Assembly (NCBI GenBank): GCA_001871115.1
Contig: MNUR01000011.1
Location: 1-62,746, forward strand
Direction of reading: 5' to 3'
Length of the DNA: 62,746 nucleotides
Source: Elusimicrobia bacterium CG1_02_56_21
Lineage (GTDB): Bacteria > Elusimicrobiota > Elusimicrobia > Elusimicrobiales > UBA9959
A program made the position numbers and the translations under genes. Under the pieces are notes generated by a model. That model had not been told where the DNA came from and searched no databases. It saw only the letters and a program-made list of their open reading frames with translations. The stretch's first letter is position 1, and each line of letters starts with the position of its first letter. Below are positions 24,195-33,872 of the stretch, piece after piece.

Positions 24195-25343
24195 ATGAAA
24201 AACAGGAAAGCACTTAAATTTATTTTATGCGCCGCTCTGGGCTGCAGCGCCGCCGTGCCCGCCCGGGGAGGGGCAGGCAGGTCAGGCGGCGAATTCCTGC
24301 GCATCATCCAGAGCCCGCGCGTAGTAGCGATGGGGGAGGCTGGCGCCGGCCTTTACGGGGACCTGCTCGGAGCGGCGGCTATGAACCCGGCAGCTCTGGC
24401 CAGGACGGGCTACCGCGAAGCGGCTTTCTCTTACAATTCCTGGCTGGAGGGCATAAGCCTGCAGCAGGCAGCGTACGCTCATCCGCTCGGCGGTAATAAG
24501 GGAGTTCTGGGCGGTTCCGTTTCAATGCTGAGCATGCCGTCCATTGCGGGCTTCGATAATTCTGGAGCTTCCGCCGGCAGGGTTGAGGCCGGGGATATTG
24601 CGGTGGCTTTTAATTACGCGGTCAGGCTGAAAGGGCCTTGGCGGGACAGGCGGCTGGGCCTGTTCGCGGGGGGCGCGCTAAAGTATGCCAGGGAGAAACT
24701 GGATACTGTTTCAGCCGGAGCCGTGATGGGCGATTCCGGGCTGCTCTGGGTCTTGAATGCGCCGCGGGGTATTGTCGGTGTAGGGCTCTCCGCCCAGTCT
24801 TTGGGAGCCGGCTTCAAGTTCGATTCTGTAACGGATAAAGCTCCTGCCGTAATACGCGGCGGGGCTTCTTACATTATGCTGGCTGCGGGGGATCCTCTCA
24901 CTTTCGCGCTGGACCTGAAGAAGCCCAACGATTCGCCTTCCGCGGTTTCCTGCGGCGCCGAGTACCTGTTGCGGCGCGTCGTTGCTATCCGCGCCGGGTA
25001 TATTTCAGGCTCCGACCTTGGCAGCGGGCTGCGTTTTGGCGGCGGCGTGACCATAAAAACGCTGCAGTTCGACTACGCCCTTTCAAGCTACGGCAAGTTC
25101 GGCGCGGCGCACCGGTTCAGCCTCGCGTACAAGTTCGGAAAACCTGCGGATGTCACGCCGCACCTGAGCCCTGCCCAGGAGAAAGCGGTCTGGAAAACAG
25201 AACGCGCTAACCTGATGATGCGCGAAGCCCGCTATTACGAAGCGGTGCTCGAGCTTAATGACGCTCTGACGCTGGACCCGGGCAATATACAGGCGCTAGA
25301 GCTGATGCGCAAGGCGAGTTCTATGGTAGAGGTCTCTAAATAA
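24195..25343 (+). CDS. PorV/PorQ-like outer membrane protein with C-terminal TPR
   Basis: Protein of 382 residues with a signal peptide and the SPRVVAMGEAGAGLYGD / AAAMNPAALA segments diagnostic of the PorV/PorQ (UPF0164) beta-barrel family, related to FadL. In type IX secretion PorV shuttles cargo from the SprA/Sov translocon. Alternating strand patterns run to about residue 310, then one TPR-like helical pair (EARYYEAVLELNDALTLDP) ends the protein. The fusion to a TPR is unusual compared with PorV itself. It starts 7 bp after the preceding gene and its stop overlaps the next start (TAATG), so it is in an operon with both neighbours. Confidence 0.72.
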   Translation: MKNRKALKFILCAALGCSAAVPARGGAGRSGGEFLRIIQSPRVVAMGEAGAGLYGDLLGAAAMNPAALARTGYREAAFSYNSWLEGISLQQAAYAHPLGGNKGVLGGSVSMLSMPSIAGFDNSGASAGRVEAGDIAVAFNYAVRLKGPWRDRRLGLFAGGALKYAREKLDTVSAGAVMGDSGLLWVLNAPRGIVGVGLSAQSLGAGFKFDSVTDKAPAVIRGGASYIMLAAGDPLTFALDLKKPNDSPSAVSCGAEYLLRRVVAIRAGYISGSDLGSGLRFGGGVTIKTLQFDYALSSYGKFGAAHRFSLAYKFGKPADVTPHLSPAQEKAVWKTERANLMMREARYYEAVLELNDALTLDPGNIQALELMRKASSMVEVSK

Positions 25344-26173
25344 TGCCGCCGGCCCGGCTGATGCTGGCCTGCGCTGCGGCGGCAGTACTGGTTATCGCCC
25401 GGGCGGCCTCTGCTCAGGCCGCTGAGAAACCGGGGGTTCCGGGGCTGGCGGACAAAGTTATCGCCGACCCCACGGACGAAGCCGCCAGGGAACGGCTTAA
25501 ACTCGCGGCCGGGCTGGCTGACGAGGGGGAGAAAGAAGCTATAGCCGCGGAAAGGGCCGAGCTTCTGGCTTTGGCCGAGCAGGACAGGAAAAAAGTTCTG
25601 AAGATGCGCGCCGCCAGGGAGAAAAGGCTGCGCGCCTGGAGAAAAGAACTTGCCCGGGTGTGTTCGCTGGCATCCCGCCCTGACAATATGAAGGAAGCCG
25701 TTTCTGCCTATGAAGCGCTGCTGGAGAATGCCCCGGTTTATTCGGATAACAACGAGGAGCTGGCCGCGGCTGTAGTGAAGACAAAGAATATTTTTTTTAA
25801 AACGATAAAGAAAGAGTATCCGCACCTTGTTCAGGGCAGGGATCATATAGACGAGCGGGATATAGCGTCCCTGCTTTTCTCCAGGGCTTCGATGCAGGAC
25901 GACTATCACAGGTATGCGGACTCCGGAACTACCCAGGAGGCGCTTAATAAGGCGGACAGGTACAGGAGGCTTGAACGGGAATTGGCGCTGCAGCACTCCA
26001 ATCTTAATAAAGGTTTAAACCTTTACTCCAAGCGGCGCTACGACGAGGCTATAGGCTATTTTGAGGAAGTGTTGAGCTTTGACCGGGCGAACGAAGAGGC
26101 CTTTTTTTACTGGTCGCTATCCGGTAAAAGAATAAGCGCCGCCGCAGTTCAGGCGGGTAGAACACGGGATTAG
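25343..26173 (+). CDS. exported helical/TPR protein of unknown function
   Basis: Protein of 276 residues with an N-terminal signal-like segment (ARLMLACAAAAVLVIARAASAQA). A strongly charged helical region at about 60-115 is rich in Glu, Arg and Lys and may be coiled coil. The C-terminal TPR-like segment contains GLNLYSKRRYDEAIGYFEEV. Start ATG 25343 overlaps the stop of the PorV-like gene as TAATG, and the fibre gene follows after 11 bp. The arrangement suggests an envelope accessory factor for the barrel or the fibre. I do not recognise a named family. Confidence 0.6.
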   Translation: MPPARLMLACAAAAVLVIARAASAQAAEKPGVPGLADKVIADPTDEAARERLKLAAGLADEGEKEAIAAERAELLALAEQDRKKVLKMRAAREKRLRAWRKELARVCSLASRPDNMKEAVSAYEALLENAPVYSDNNEELAAAVVKTKNIFFKTIKKEYPHLVQGRDHIDERDIASLLFSRASMQDDYHRYADSGTTQEALNKADRYRRLERELALQHSNLNKGLNLYSKRRYDEAIGYFEEVLSFDRANEEAFFYWSLSGKRISAAAVQAGRTRD

Positions 26174-26184
26174 GAGGTGAGTTT

Positions 26185-29100
26185 GTGAAGACAAAAAATA
26201 TATTTGCGGCGATCAAGGCCGCGCTTCTGCTTTCCTGCTGGCTCGTTCCGGCTGCTTATTCCGCCGCTCCGGCCGCCTTAAGTTACCAGGCTACGCTGCG
26301 CAAAGACGGGGCTCTCTTTAACGGAACCGCCGCTATGGAATTCCGCATTACCAATTCCGACGCGTCTGCTGTCTACTGGACTTCCGGCTCCACCGCTGTC
26401 GCCGTAACGGCCGGGCTTTTCCGTTATCCCCTGGGCTCGCCTAACGAAGCGCAGTTCTCGGCTGTTTCATGGGGAGATATTGTTCCTTATGTACAGATGC
26501 AGGTGGACGGCGTCTGGCTGCCCCAGGAGCCTCTGTACTCCTCGGCCTACTCGCTCCACGCGTACCGGGCGGAGTCCTCCTCCGGAACCACCTTCACCGC
26601 CTATGAAGGCGACATCCGTATTTCCACCACTTCGGGCAGCAAAGGTATAATTTTTCAGGACGGAACCAAGCAGTACAGCGCCTCCGGCTGGGCCGTTTCC
26701 GGCACGGACATCTACACCTCCTTCAGCGGCAATGCCGGAATCGGCGTAGCCAGCCCCCAGGCCAGGCTTGACGTACAGGGCGGTCCCGCGGCCCAGTACT
26801 CGCAGATCTGGCGCGATTCGTCCGGCATTGTTAAAGCCTCGATGACAAACTCCGGGATGCTTTACGCCGACGGGTCGCTCATGCGCAATATGCCGACAGG
26901 CGCCGACGGCTTGGGCAGCCATACGGCCAACCGGGACCTGGATATCGCCGGGTATAATCTGGTTAATGTCAGCACTATCTCCGGTTACGGGCAGGCGCTC
27001 CGGGTAGGTTCTGAGATGTGGCTGATGGATTCCCGCTTCGGCATCGGGACTTATGCGCCTTCAGCCCAGCTGCATATTTCAACTTCAGCCGGGTCCTCGG
27101 CGGACATGCTGGTTCTCTCTACAGGTATCGTAAAGGTGGTAAGGATGACCGGAGCCGGCGAGGTCTACGCTTCCAAATATTACGGTGACGGCTCGGGACT
27201 TACCGGGGTGGCCGGCAGCGGCGGCGCCGACGACCTGGGAGACCACACCCTTACCCAGAACCTCGTGACAGGCTCAAACTGGATCTCCAGTGACGGCTCC
27301 TCCGCAGGGCTCAACCTCGACGCGGCGGGCAATGTCGGCATTGGCGAAACGGCCGGTTCGGCCAGGCTGGACGTGCGCGGAGCGGCTGGCAACTATATAC
27401 AGATCTGGCGCAATAATTCCGGCATCATACAGGCCTCTATGACGGTGCTGGGGATGCTTTACGCTGACGGCTCTCAGTTGCGCAATCTCTCGCTGCCGTC
27501 TGCCGCGGCGCGGAACCTCAATATGGCCTCCTACGACATAATAGGAGTCTCTACGCTAACCGTCAGTTCTATAACCAGTTCCGGGTCTTCAGTATTTTTC
27601 GGCAAGAACATCCTGGTTTCCAATCTTACCGGCGGCAGCAATCGCTGCGTCTACGTGGACGCATCCGGGGTCATCAGGGCGAAAGGAGAGGGCAGCGACT
27701 GCGGTCTATCCGGCGTCACAGGCGATAACCTGGGCGACTATACGCTGACGCAGAATCTGGTAGTCGGGAGCAACTGGCTGTCTAATGACGGGGGGGGCAA
27801 CGGCCTGACCGTGGGGAGCGCGGGAAATGTCGGCGTCGGAATCAGCGGGGCCGCTACGCGGCTGGACGTGCAGGGAGCCGGAGACGGCTACACCCAGTTC
27901 TGGCGCAATTCAGGCGGGACGATAATAGCATCTATGACGGAGACCGGCCTGCTTTACGCGGACTCTTCCGGCCTGCGCAATTTGCCGCTCGGAGCAGATG
28001 ACCTGGGCAGCCATATAGCCGTGCAGGCGCTGGATATGGCGGGGTATCAGGTACTTAATGTTTCTTCCCTGAGCCTGGCGCAGAATGCGGAGATCTCCTC
28101 CACTACGGCGGCAAGGTACGGCGGCGTTTATGTGTCTACCCACGTTTACCTGGCGGCCGGCGGAAAATATTACGGTGACGGCTCTCAGCTGACCGGGATT
28201 ACCGGGGTGGCGGATAACCTGGGAAACCATACGGCCGCCCAGAACCTTAACATGGCCTCTTTCGATGTAAACAATATTTCTACCGTGACAGCCGGATTTC
28301 TTTCAGGTCCGGGCGCCGGGGTGATCTTCACTACTAACGCGCTAGTAATGGGCGGGCGGCTGGGTATTGATACCGAAGCTCCGCAGGAGAAACTGCACGT
28401 GCAGGGAAATATACTCAGTTCAGCTCTGTCCGCCCCCGGTAACCGCTGCGTATACGTGGACTCGAACGGAGTATTCAGGGCCAAAGGGTCTGACTGCGGG
28501 ACCGCGGCCGGCGCCGCCGACGACCTCGGCTCGCATATAATGCTGCAGAACCTCAACACCAACGGAAACTGGATCTCAGGGGATAATAGTTCCGCCGGCC
28601 TGACAGTGGCCGCTACGGGAAACGTCGGGATCGGTATCAGCGGCGCGGCCACCCGGTTGGACGTGCAGGCCGGAGCAGGCAGCTATGTTCAGTTCTGGCG
28701 CAACTCCGGCGGGGTTGTGGTCGCTTCCATGACCTCGGCCGGGCTGCTTTATGCCGACGGTTCCGGGATCAGGAATGCCGCTTCGGATAATCTCGGCAAC
28801 CACACTGCTACGCAGGACCTGGACCTGGCTTCACAGGATATTACTAACGTTTCCACAATAACAGCGGGCTACCTGACCAGCACCGGGCCGGGAGTGGTGT
28901 TCAGCACTAATATTATCGTTGCTGAAGGTAATGTAGGGATAAACACTTACGCGCCGCAGGAGCGCCTCCACGTCAACGGAAATATTTTAAGTTCCAGCTT
29001 GTCAGGGGCCTCAAACCGCTGCGTTTATGTCGACGTCAACGGCGTACTTCACGCTAAAGGTTCGGACTGCGGGCTGGCGAGCCCTACCGGTGACGACCTG

Positions 29101-32100
29101 GGCAGCCATGTAATGGCCCAGAACCTGGTGGCAGGTACCGGTTGGCTAAGCGGCGACGGAGGCAATGAAGGGATAAGGATCGACGCGCTGGGCAATGTCT
29201 CTATCGGCGATTCCACGGCGGGAGGGCGCCTTGACGTCCGGGGCTCGGTGGGCAACTATATACAGGTCTGGCGCAATGTGGCGGGCGTAACACAGGCTTC
29301 CATGAGCGTGGCCGGAGTGCTGTATGCCGACGGGTCAGGACTGAGAAACCTGCCGTCAACCTCGGATAATCTCGGCAACCATCTAATGACGCAGAATCTC
29401 TGGACGGGCTCCAATTGGATCTCCGCGGACGGTGATTCCGAAGGTATAAGGGTGGATTTTATAGGCAATATCGGCATCGGCGTAGTTCCTGACGTTCAGG
29501 CGAGACTCGATGTAAAGCCGGGGGCGGGGATTTATTCCCAGCTCTGGCGCGATGCCGGCGGGACTGTGGTCGCTTCTATGACTGCCGCCGGTATGTTTTA
29601 CGCGGACGCTTCTAATTTAAGGAATATCCCTTCCAGCGCCGACAGTCTTGGCAGCCATATCGCCACAACCACGCTGAATATGGGCGGCTTCGCTATCAAT
29701 AATGCGGCCGGAATAACCGCAAGCGGCCAGGTCACTTCTTATTCCAGCATTACCGTGGCCGGAGCTGCGGGATTCGCTGCGGCTAAAATGCGGTTTAGCA
29801 CCGGTGTCGAAATTTCTTCCTCCGCCGCCGGTTACGGCGGGGTTCTGGTTTCTACTCATATTTTCCTGCCCGCGGGCGCCAGATACTACGGCGACGGTTC
29901 AGGGCTTACGGCCCTGAGCGCTTCTAACCTTGGTTCCGGTAGCCTGGCGGACGCGCGGCTTTCGGCCAATGTCCCGCTGCTTGGCGGGGTTAATACTTTC
30001 GTGAGCAGCGTGACGATAGCTTCTGCATCTGGCGCCTATGCGAACAGGCTGATGATGGCGCAGAAAGTTGAGCTTTCCTCAGCCGCGGCGGCCCGCTATG
30101 GCGGGCTGCAGATTTCTACGCATGTATATCTGCCTGCGGGCGCGGTGTATTACGGGGACGGTTCCGGGCTTACCTCTTTGAGCGCGACCAATGTTTCAGC
30201 GGGGACGCTGCCGGATACGCGGCTTTCAGCCAATGTCCCGCTTCTGGACGCTGCCCAGCAATTTGACGGAGTCAATATTTTCTCCAGCAGCCTCACTGTG
30301 ACTTCAGCTTCCGGGGCATATTTGACCCGGCTGATGATGGCGCAGAAAGTGGAGCTCTCTTCCGCAGCGGCTTCCCGATACGGCGGAGTGCAGGTTTCTA
30401 CGCATGTTTATCTTGCCCCGGGCGCCAGGTACTATGGTGACGGTTCCGGAATCACTGCCCTGAGCGCCTCTAATATTTCAGGGGGCGCTCTTTCGGATTC
30501 CCGGCTTTCCTCCAATGTCCCGCTGCTTGACGCTTCTCAGCAATTTGCAGGGGTCAATACCTTCAGCAGCAGTGTGACGGTAACTTCTGCCTCAGGCGCG
30601 TCCCTGAGCAGGCTGATGCTGGCCCAAAAGGTGGAGCTCTCTTCCGCCGCTGCCTCCCGATACGGCGGAGTGCAGATTTCCACGCATGTCTACCTCCCCG
30701 CTGGCGCCAAATACTACGGTGACGGGTCTGCGCTTTCCGGTGTGGCCGGCGCGGACAACCTTGGCGACCATACGGCCACCACCGCTCTCTCAATGGCAGG
30801 TTACGCTGTAAATAATGCGGGAGCTATAACCGCGAATGGTCAGCTGACCACCTATTCCAGCATGACTGTCGCCGGGAATTTAGGGGTAGGCGCGGCTAAG
30901 CTGCAGCTTAACCCCAAAGTGGAGATTTCCTCGACTACAGCGGCCAACAAGGGCGGCGTTTATATCTCTACAAATATTTACCTGCCGGCAGGCGCTAAAT
31001 ATTACGGCGACGGGTCCGGCCTGAGCGGCGTAACAGACGCCGGCGCTGTCCAGAAGACAGGCGCGACGATGACCGGGCAGCTTACCTTGAGCGGGTCCAG
31101 CATAACTATAAACGACGCGGACGCAAATACGGCTACGAGCGGGCTGAAATTTAATAATTTCGCCTGCACCGGTGGCGACAAGCTTACAGCTGACGTCAAC
31201 GGAAGAATTATTTGTGCCGCAGACGTATCGGGCGGCGGCGGTGAAAATATCACCGGGGTGCTTACTATTGGCAATGACGCCGGAGGCCTTGATCTAGTCA
31301 ATGCCGGGGCTATAACCGCCAACGGCCAACTGACTACCTATTCCAGCGTGACTGTGGCGGGGTCTTTAGGGCTGGGCTCGGCCAGGCTGCGGCTTAATCC
31401 CAATGTGGAGATCTCCTCTGCTACGGCGGCAAATAAGGGCGGAGTTTATATTTCCACCAATGTCTATCTGCCTGCCGGCGCCAAGTTCTACGGCGACGGA
31501 TCAGGGCTTACTAATGTGCCTGGCGGAGTCGGGATGGCTAACCCCGCCATAGCCGACTTTAATATGAGCGGGTATAATATTATAAATGTTTCTTCCATAA
31601 CCGGCGTTTCTACCCTGAGGGTGAACGGGGATATGATGAACTTCCCGCTGGCAGGAGTAGGGAACCGCTGCGTCTACGCTGACGCCAGCGGCGTTTTAAG
31701 AGTAAAGGCTGAGGACTGCGGTACAGCCGGGGGAGGCGGTGCGGAAACCTGCGCTAACCCCAACGACCCGAACGATAAACTGGTAGCTGTGGGCGATTTC
31801 TGCGTGGACCAGTTCGAAGCTACCGTCTGGTCTTCGGTGACAGGCGGGACTAAATACGGGGAATCAGCAGATGACTATCCCTGTAGCGACAATGGCCAGG
31901 ACTGCGCGGTAGGAGGCGGCGGAACACCTATCTATGCGCGGAGCGTAGTTTCCGAGGTCCCCTCAAGCAGCATGACCTGGTTCCAGGCTAATATTGCCTG
32001 TGTAAATTCCGGCAAGCACCTTATTACCAATGCCGAGTGGCAGGCCGCCGTGGCCGGAACCCCGGATCCCGGAGCCAGCGCTTCCTACCCCCCTGACTGC

Positions 32101-32421
32101 AATACCGGAGGAGTCGGCCCTACCGCCACCAATTCCGGAGGGAGTTGCCTGTCCAGTTTCGGAGTCGAAAATATGGTCGGCTCGCTTTGGGAATGGGTGG
32201 CTGATTGGGGCGTTTATTCTCCCAGTCAGTTATTCTGGAATGCTACTTATGGAACCGACCTGGCGGGTGGGCCAAGTGCTACTCCTGTCGGAGGAATGGT
32301 ACGCGGCGGCGCTTATGACAGTGTTTCTACCGTAGCCGGGGCATTTTCCTTTAACACTACGGTGCCGCCCGTCGGGGCTGCTGCCATTATCGGGTTCCGG
32401 TGCGCTATGAGATTGAGGTAG
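26185..32421 (+). CDS. giant repeat fibre protein with C-terminal FGE/C-type-lectin domain
   Basis: Exported protein of 2,078 residues from GTG 26185, with TAGGAGGTGA just upstream. A signal peptide is followed by a head with SYQATLRKDGALFNGTAAMEF, common in phage-tail-like bacterial fibres. The body has recurring motifs: YADGS-LRNLP about six times, YYGDGSGLT about eight times, RCVYVD-NGV-AKGSDCG four times and DNLGNHTATQNL many times. From about residue 1853 the C-terminus is a formylglycine-generating-enzyme/SUMF1 fold: CVDQFEATVW, MTWFQANIACVNSGKHLITN, NMVGSLWEWVADWG, RGGAYDS, ending GFRCAMRLR. Here the fold most likely binds ligand rather than modifying sulfatases. The ending resembles the variable region of diversity-generating retroelement targets. 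A strong terminator follows. Confidence 0.75.
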   Translation: MKTKNIFAAIKAALLLSCWLVPAAYSAAPAALSYQATLRKDGALFNGTAAMEFRITNSDASAVYWTSGSTAVAVTAGLFRYPLGSPNEAQFSAVSWGDIVPYVQMQVDGVWLPQEPLYSSAYSLHAYRAESSSGTTFTAYEGDIRISTTSGSKGIIFQDGTKQYSASGWAVSGTDIYTSFSGNAGIGVASPQARLDVQGGPAAQYSQIWRDSSGIVKASMTNSGMLYADGSLMRNMPTGADGLGSHTANRDLDIAGYNLVNVSTISGYGQALRVGSEMWLMDSRFGIGTYAPSAQLHISTSAGSSADMLVLSTGIVKVVRMTGAGEVYASKYYGDGSGLTGVAGSGGADDLGDHTLTQNLVTGSNWISSDGSSAGLNLDAAGNVGIGETAGSARLDVRGAAGNYIQIWRNNSGIIQASMTVLGMLYADGSQLRNLSLPSAAARNLNMASYDIIGVSTLTVSSITSSGSSVFFGKNILVSNLTGGSNRCVYVDASGVIRAKGEGSDCGLSGVTGDNLGDYTLTQNLVVGSNWLSNDGGGNGLTVGSAGNVGVGISGAATRLDVQGAGDGYTQFWRNSGGTIIASMTETGLLYADSSGLRNLPLGADDLGSHIAVQALDMAGYQVLNVSSLSLAQNAEISSTTAARYGGVYVSTHVYLAAGGKYYGDGSQLTGITGVADNLGNHTAAQNLNMASFDVNNISTVTAGFLSGPGAGVIFTTNALVMGGRLGIDTEAPQEKLHVQGNILSSALSAPGNRCVYVDSNGVFRAKGSDCGTAAGAADDLGSHIMLQNLNTNGNWISGDNSSAGLTVAATGNVGIGISGAATRLDVQAGAGSYVQFWRNSGGVVVASMTSAGLLYADGSGIRNAASDNLGNHTATQDLDLASQDITNVSTITAGYLTSTGPGVVFSTNIIVAEGNVGINTYAPQERLHVNGNILSSSLSGASNRCVYVDVNGVLHAKGSDCGLASPTGDDLGSHVMAQNLVAGTGWLSGDGGNEGIRIDALGNVSIGDSTAGGRLDVRGSVGNYIQVWRNVAGVTQASMSVAGVLYADGSGLRNLPSTSDNLGNHLMTQNLWTGSNWISADGDSEGIRVDFIGNIGIGVVPDVQARLDVKPGAGIYSQLWRDAGGTVVASMTAAGMFYADASNLRNIPSSADSLGSHIATTTLNMGGFAINNAAGITASGQVTSYSSITVAGAAGFAAAKMRFSTGVEISSSAAGYGGVLVSTHIFLPAGARYYGDGSGLTALSASNLGSGSLADARLSANVPLLGGVNTFVSSVTIASASGAYANRLMMAQKVELSSAAAARYGGLQISTHVYLPAGAVYYGDGSGLTSLSATNVSAGTLPDTRLSANVPLLDAAQQFDGVNIFSSSLTVTSASGAYLTRLMMAQKVELSSAAASRYGGVQVSTHVYLAPGARYYGDGSGITALSASNISGGALSDSRLSSNVPLLDASQQFAGVNTFSSSVTVTSASGASLSRLMLAQKVELSSAAASRYGGVQISTHVYLPAGAKYYGDGSALSGVAGADNLGDHTATTALSMAGYAVNNAGAITANGQLTTYSSMTVAGNLGVGAAKLQLNPKVEISSTTAANKGGVYISTNIYLPAGAKYYGDGSGLSGVTDAGAVQKTGATMTGQLTLSGSSITINDADANTATSGLKFNNFACTGGDKLTADVNGRIICAADVSGGGGENITGVLTIGNDAGGLDLVNAGAITANGQLTTYSSVTVAGSLGLGSARLRLNPNVEISSATAANKGGVYISTNVYLPAGAKFYGDGSGLTNVPGGVGMANPAIADFNMSGYNIINVSSITGVSTLRVNGDMMNFPLAGVGNRCVYADASGVLRVKAEDCGTAGGGGAETCANPNDPNDKLVAVGDFCVDQFEATVWSSVTGGTKYGESADDYPCSDNGQDCAVGGGGTPIYARSVVSEVPSSSMTWFQANIACVNSGKHLITNAEWQAAVAGTPDPGASASYPPDCNTGGVGPTATNSGGSCLSSFGVENMVGSLWEWVADWGVYSPSQLFWNATYGTDLAGGPSATPVGGMVRGGAYDSVSTVAGAFSFNTTVPPVGAAAIIGFRCAMRLR
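27175..31510 (+). repeat. tandem degenerate repeats inside the fibre gene
   Basis: A codon run for (K/R)YYGDGS recurs near 27178, 28168, 29881, 30148, 30427, 30709, 30997 and 31485. The three units starting near 29881, 30148 and 30427 are the most alike, about 265-282 bp each, sharing LSA(S/T)N, RLS(A/S)NVPLL and LSSAAA-RYGG segments. DNA identity is high in the last two, which suggests recent duplication or gene conversion. Confidence 0.75.
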
Positions 32422-32432
32422 CAGCAATAATT

Positions 32433-32471
32433 AAAAAGGCCGCGCCTTTCGCAGAGGGCGCGGCCTTTTTT
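32433..32471. terminator. bidirectional rho-independent terminator
   Basis: A GC-rich stem of about 10 bp, GGCCGCGCC(T) with its complement GGGCGCGGCC, is flanked by AAAAA on the left and TTTTTT on the right. It lies between the convergent fibre gene (stop 32421) and the methyltransferase gene (stop 32483) and can end both transcripts. Confidence 0.9.
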
Positions 32472-32482
32472 ATCGTTATCGG

Positions 32483-33763
32483 TTATTCCCTCTCGAATAC
32501 GAGCAGGGTTTCGGAGTGGGGGGTATTCGGGTAGAAGTCGAAACCGGCGCTGCGGACTATCTTATACTTTTCAAGGAAGAAAGCGGCGTCGCGGCCCTGG
32601 GTTATAGGGTTGCAGGAAAGGTAGATTATCTTTTTAGGGAGTATTTCCATTATCTGCTTTATCACCTTGTTGTGCAGGCCGGCGCGGGGCGGGTCCAGGA
32701 CGAGAATGTCCGTGCCGTCAAAAAGTCCTTCTTCGGCTTTCTCCGTGAGCGAACACGCTATCTCAAAATTTGAGGCGCAGTTAGCGGAAGCGTTGAGGGC
32801 CGCGTATTTTGCCGAACTTTCGGAGGATTCTACGGCGTAAACTTTGTCCGCAAGATCGCGCAGGGTGAGCCCTATTACTCCGACCCCGGAATAAAGGTCC
32901 ACCAGCTTGCCGCATTTAAAGGAAGCTGCCCGTATTTCTTTCAGCGCCTCCTCAAAAAGCTCGATGTTGTTCTGGAAGAAGCAGTCGAAGCCGTAAGAGA
33001 ACTTGCTGCCCAGCAGTTCCTCTGTTACGAAGTCGTTGCCCCAGGCGTTTATTATCCCGTCCACCTGGCTTACCGAGCTTACAGGGTTTGAATAGATAGC
33101 CAGAAAGCCGTCCAGGCCTTCTATCTTCATCTCGGGCAGTTCTATATCCTGCCGCTTCAGGAACAGGGCGGCCACCCTCGAACCGGGGTTTTTAGCCTCG
33201 CGGAGTATAAGGGTTTTCAGGTCGGCCGTGGAAAGCTTAAGGCCGTTAATGACCGCCAGGACTTTTAGCGCGGCGGCATTGGTTTCAGGGCTTATCAGCG
33301 CGCAGCCTTCCGGGAGCAGGTATTTCTCGCGGTAATTTCCGCGCTTGTGAAAAGCGAAGGAAAGCTCGCCCGGTTCCCCGGTGAAGCTGTATTCTATTTT
33401 TGTGCGGTAGCCGAAGGTTTTTCTGGCGGGGTAGAATTTATCCAGCCGGATGGTTTCTTTAGTCGTTTGGTAAAGCAGGTCCTCGATAAGGCCTTTTTTG
33501 GTTTCGCACTGGAATTCGTAGTCCATCACCTGCCAGGGGGAGCAGCTGAGATAATGGTCTTCTGTGGCCGGGATCCGGCGGGGGGAGGGTTTTATAATCT
33601 CGATGAGCTCCGCTTCCGCGAAATTTCTTTTCTCAAAAGTGATTCTTACCCGGGCGGTTTCTTCCGGCAGCACGCCGTAGCAGAAAACCACTTTCCCCTC
33701 GCTTCTCCCGAGAGCTTTGCCTTCGCCGACTATCTTTTTAAAATCCAGAGTGATTTCGCGCAT
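32483..33763 (-). CDS. RNA (uracil-C5)-methyltransferase, TrmA/RlmD family
   Basis: SAM-dependent m5U methyltransferase of 426 residues acting on rRNA or tRNA. An N-terminal TRAM-like RNA-binding domain covers about residues 1-55 (LDFKKIVGEGKALGR). The SAM pocket VDLYSGVGVIGL, the DPPRAGL motif and the nucleophile Cys384 in LSCNP are all present. The region that in RlmD holds four [4Fe-4S] cysteines retains only one clear candidate (SCSPWQ), so the cluster is probably absent. Whether the target is 23S rRNA or tRNA cannot be told from the sequence. It is divergent from the gene at 33873 and converges on the fibre gene. Confidence 0.88.
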   Translation of the reverse strand: MREITLDFKKIVGEGKALGRSEGKVVFCYGVLPEETARVRITFEKRNFAEAELIEIIKPSPRRIPATEDHYLSCSPWQVMDYEFQCETKKGLIEDLLYQTTKETIRLDKFYPARKTFGYRTKIEYSFTGEPGELSFAFHKRGNYREKYLLPEGCALISPETNAAALKVLAVINGLKLSTADLKTLILREAKNPGSRVAALFLKRQDIELPEMKIEGLDGFLAIYSNPVSSVSQVDGIINAWGNDFVTEELLGSKFSYGFDCFFQNNIELFEEALKEIRAASFKCGKLVDLYSGVGVIGLTLRDLADKVYAVESSESSAKYAALNASANCASNFEIACSLTEKAEEGLFDGTDILVLDPPRAGLHNKVIKQIMEILPKKIIYLSCNPITQGRDAAFFLEKYKIVRSAGFDFYPNTPHSETLLVFERE

Positions 33764-33872
33764 AATTAAATCTGCCTTTCCCGAAGTTTGCCGTTGGTTT
33801 ATCCCGCGGCTCCCTTATAAAGACCTTATCCGGGGCGCCGCTATTTTATATACTACAATTTAAGGGGATTTC

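Noticed and set aside
26185..32421. Regular repeats that could suggest a CRISPR array
   Set aside because: Repeats are 265 bp or longer, degenerate, in frame and part of one open reading frame; there are no short identical repeats with unique spacers and no cas genes.
26185..32421. C-terminal FGE domain as a true sulfatase-activating enzyme
   Set aside because: It is attached to an exported fibre, no sulfatase is nearby, and the layout matches ligand-binding uses of the fold.
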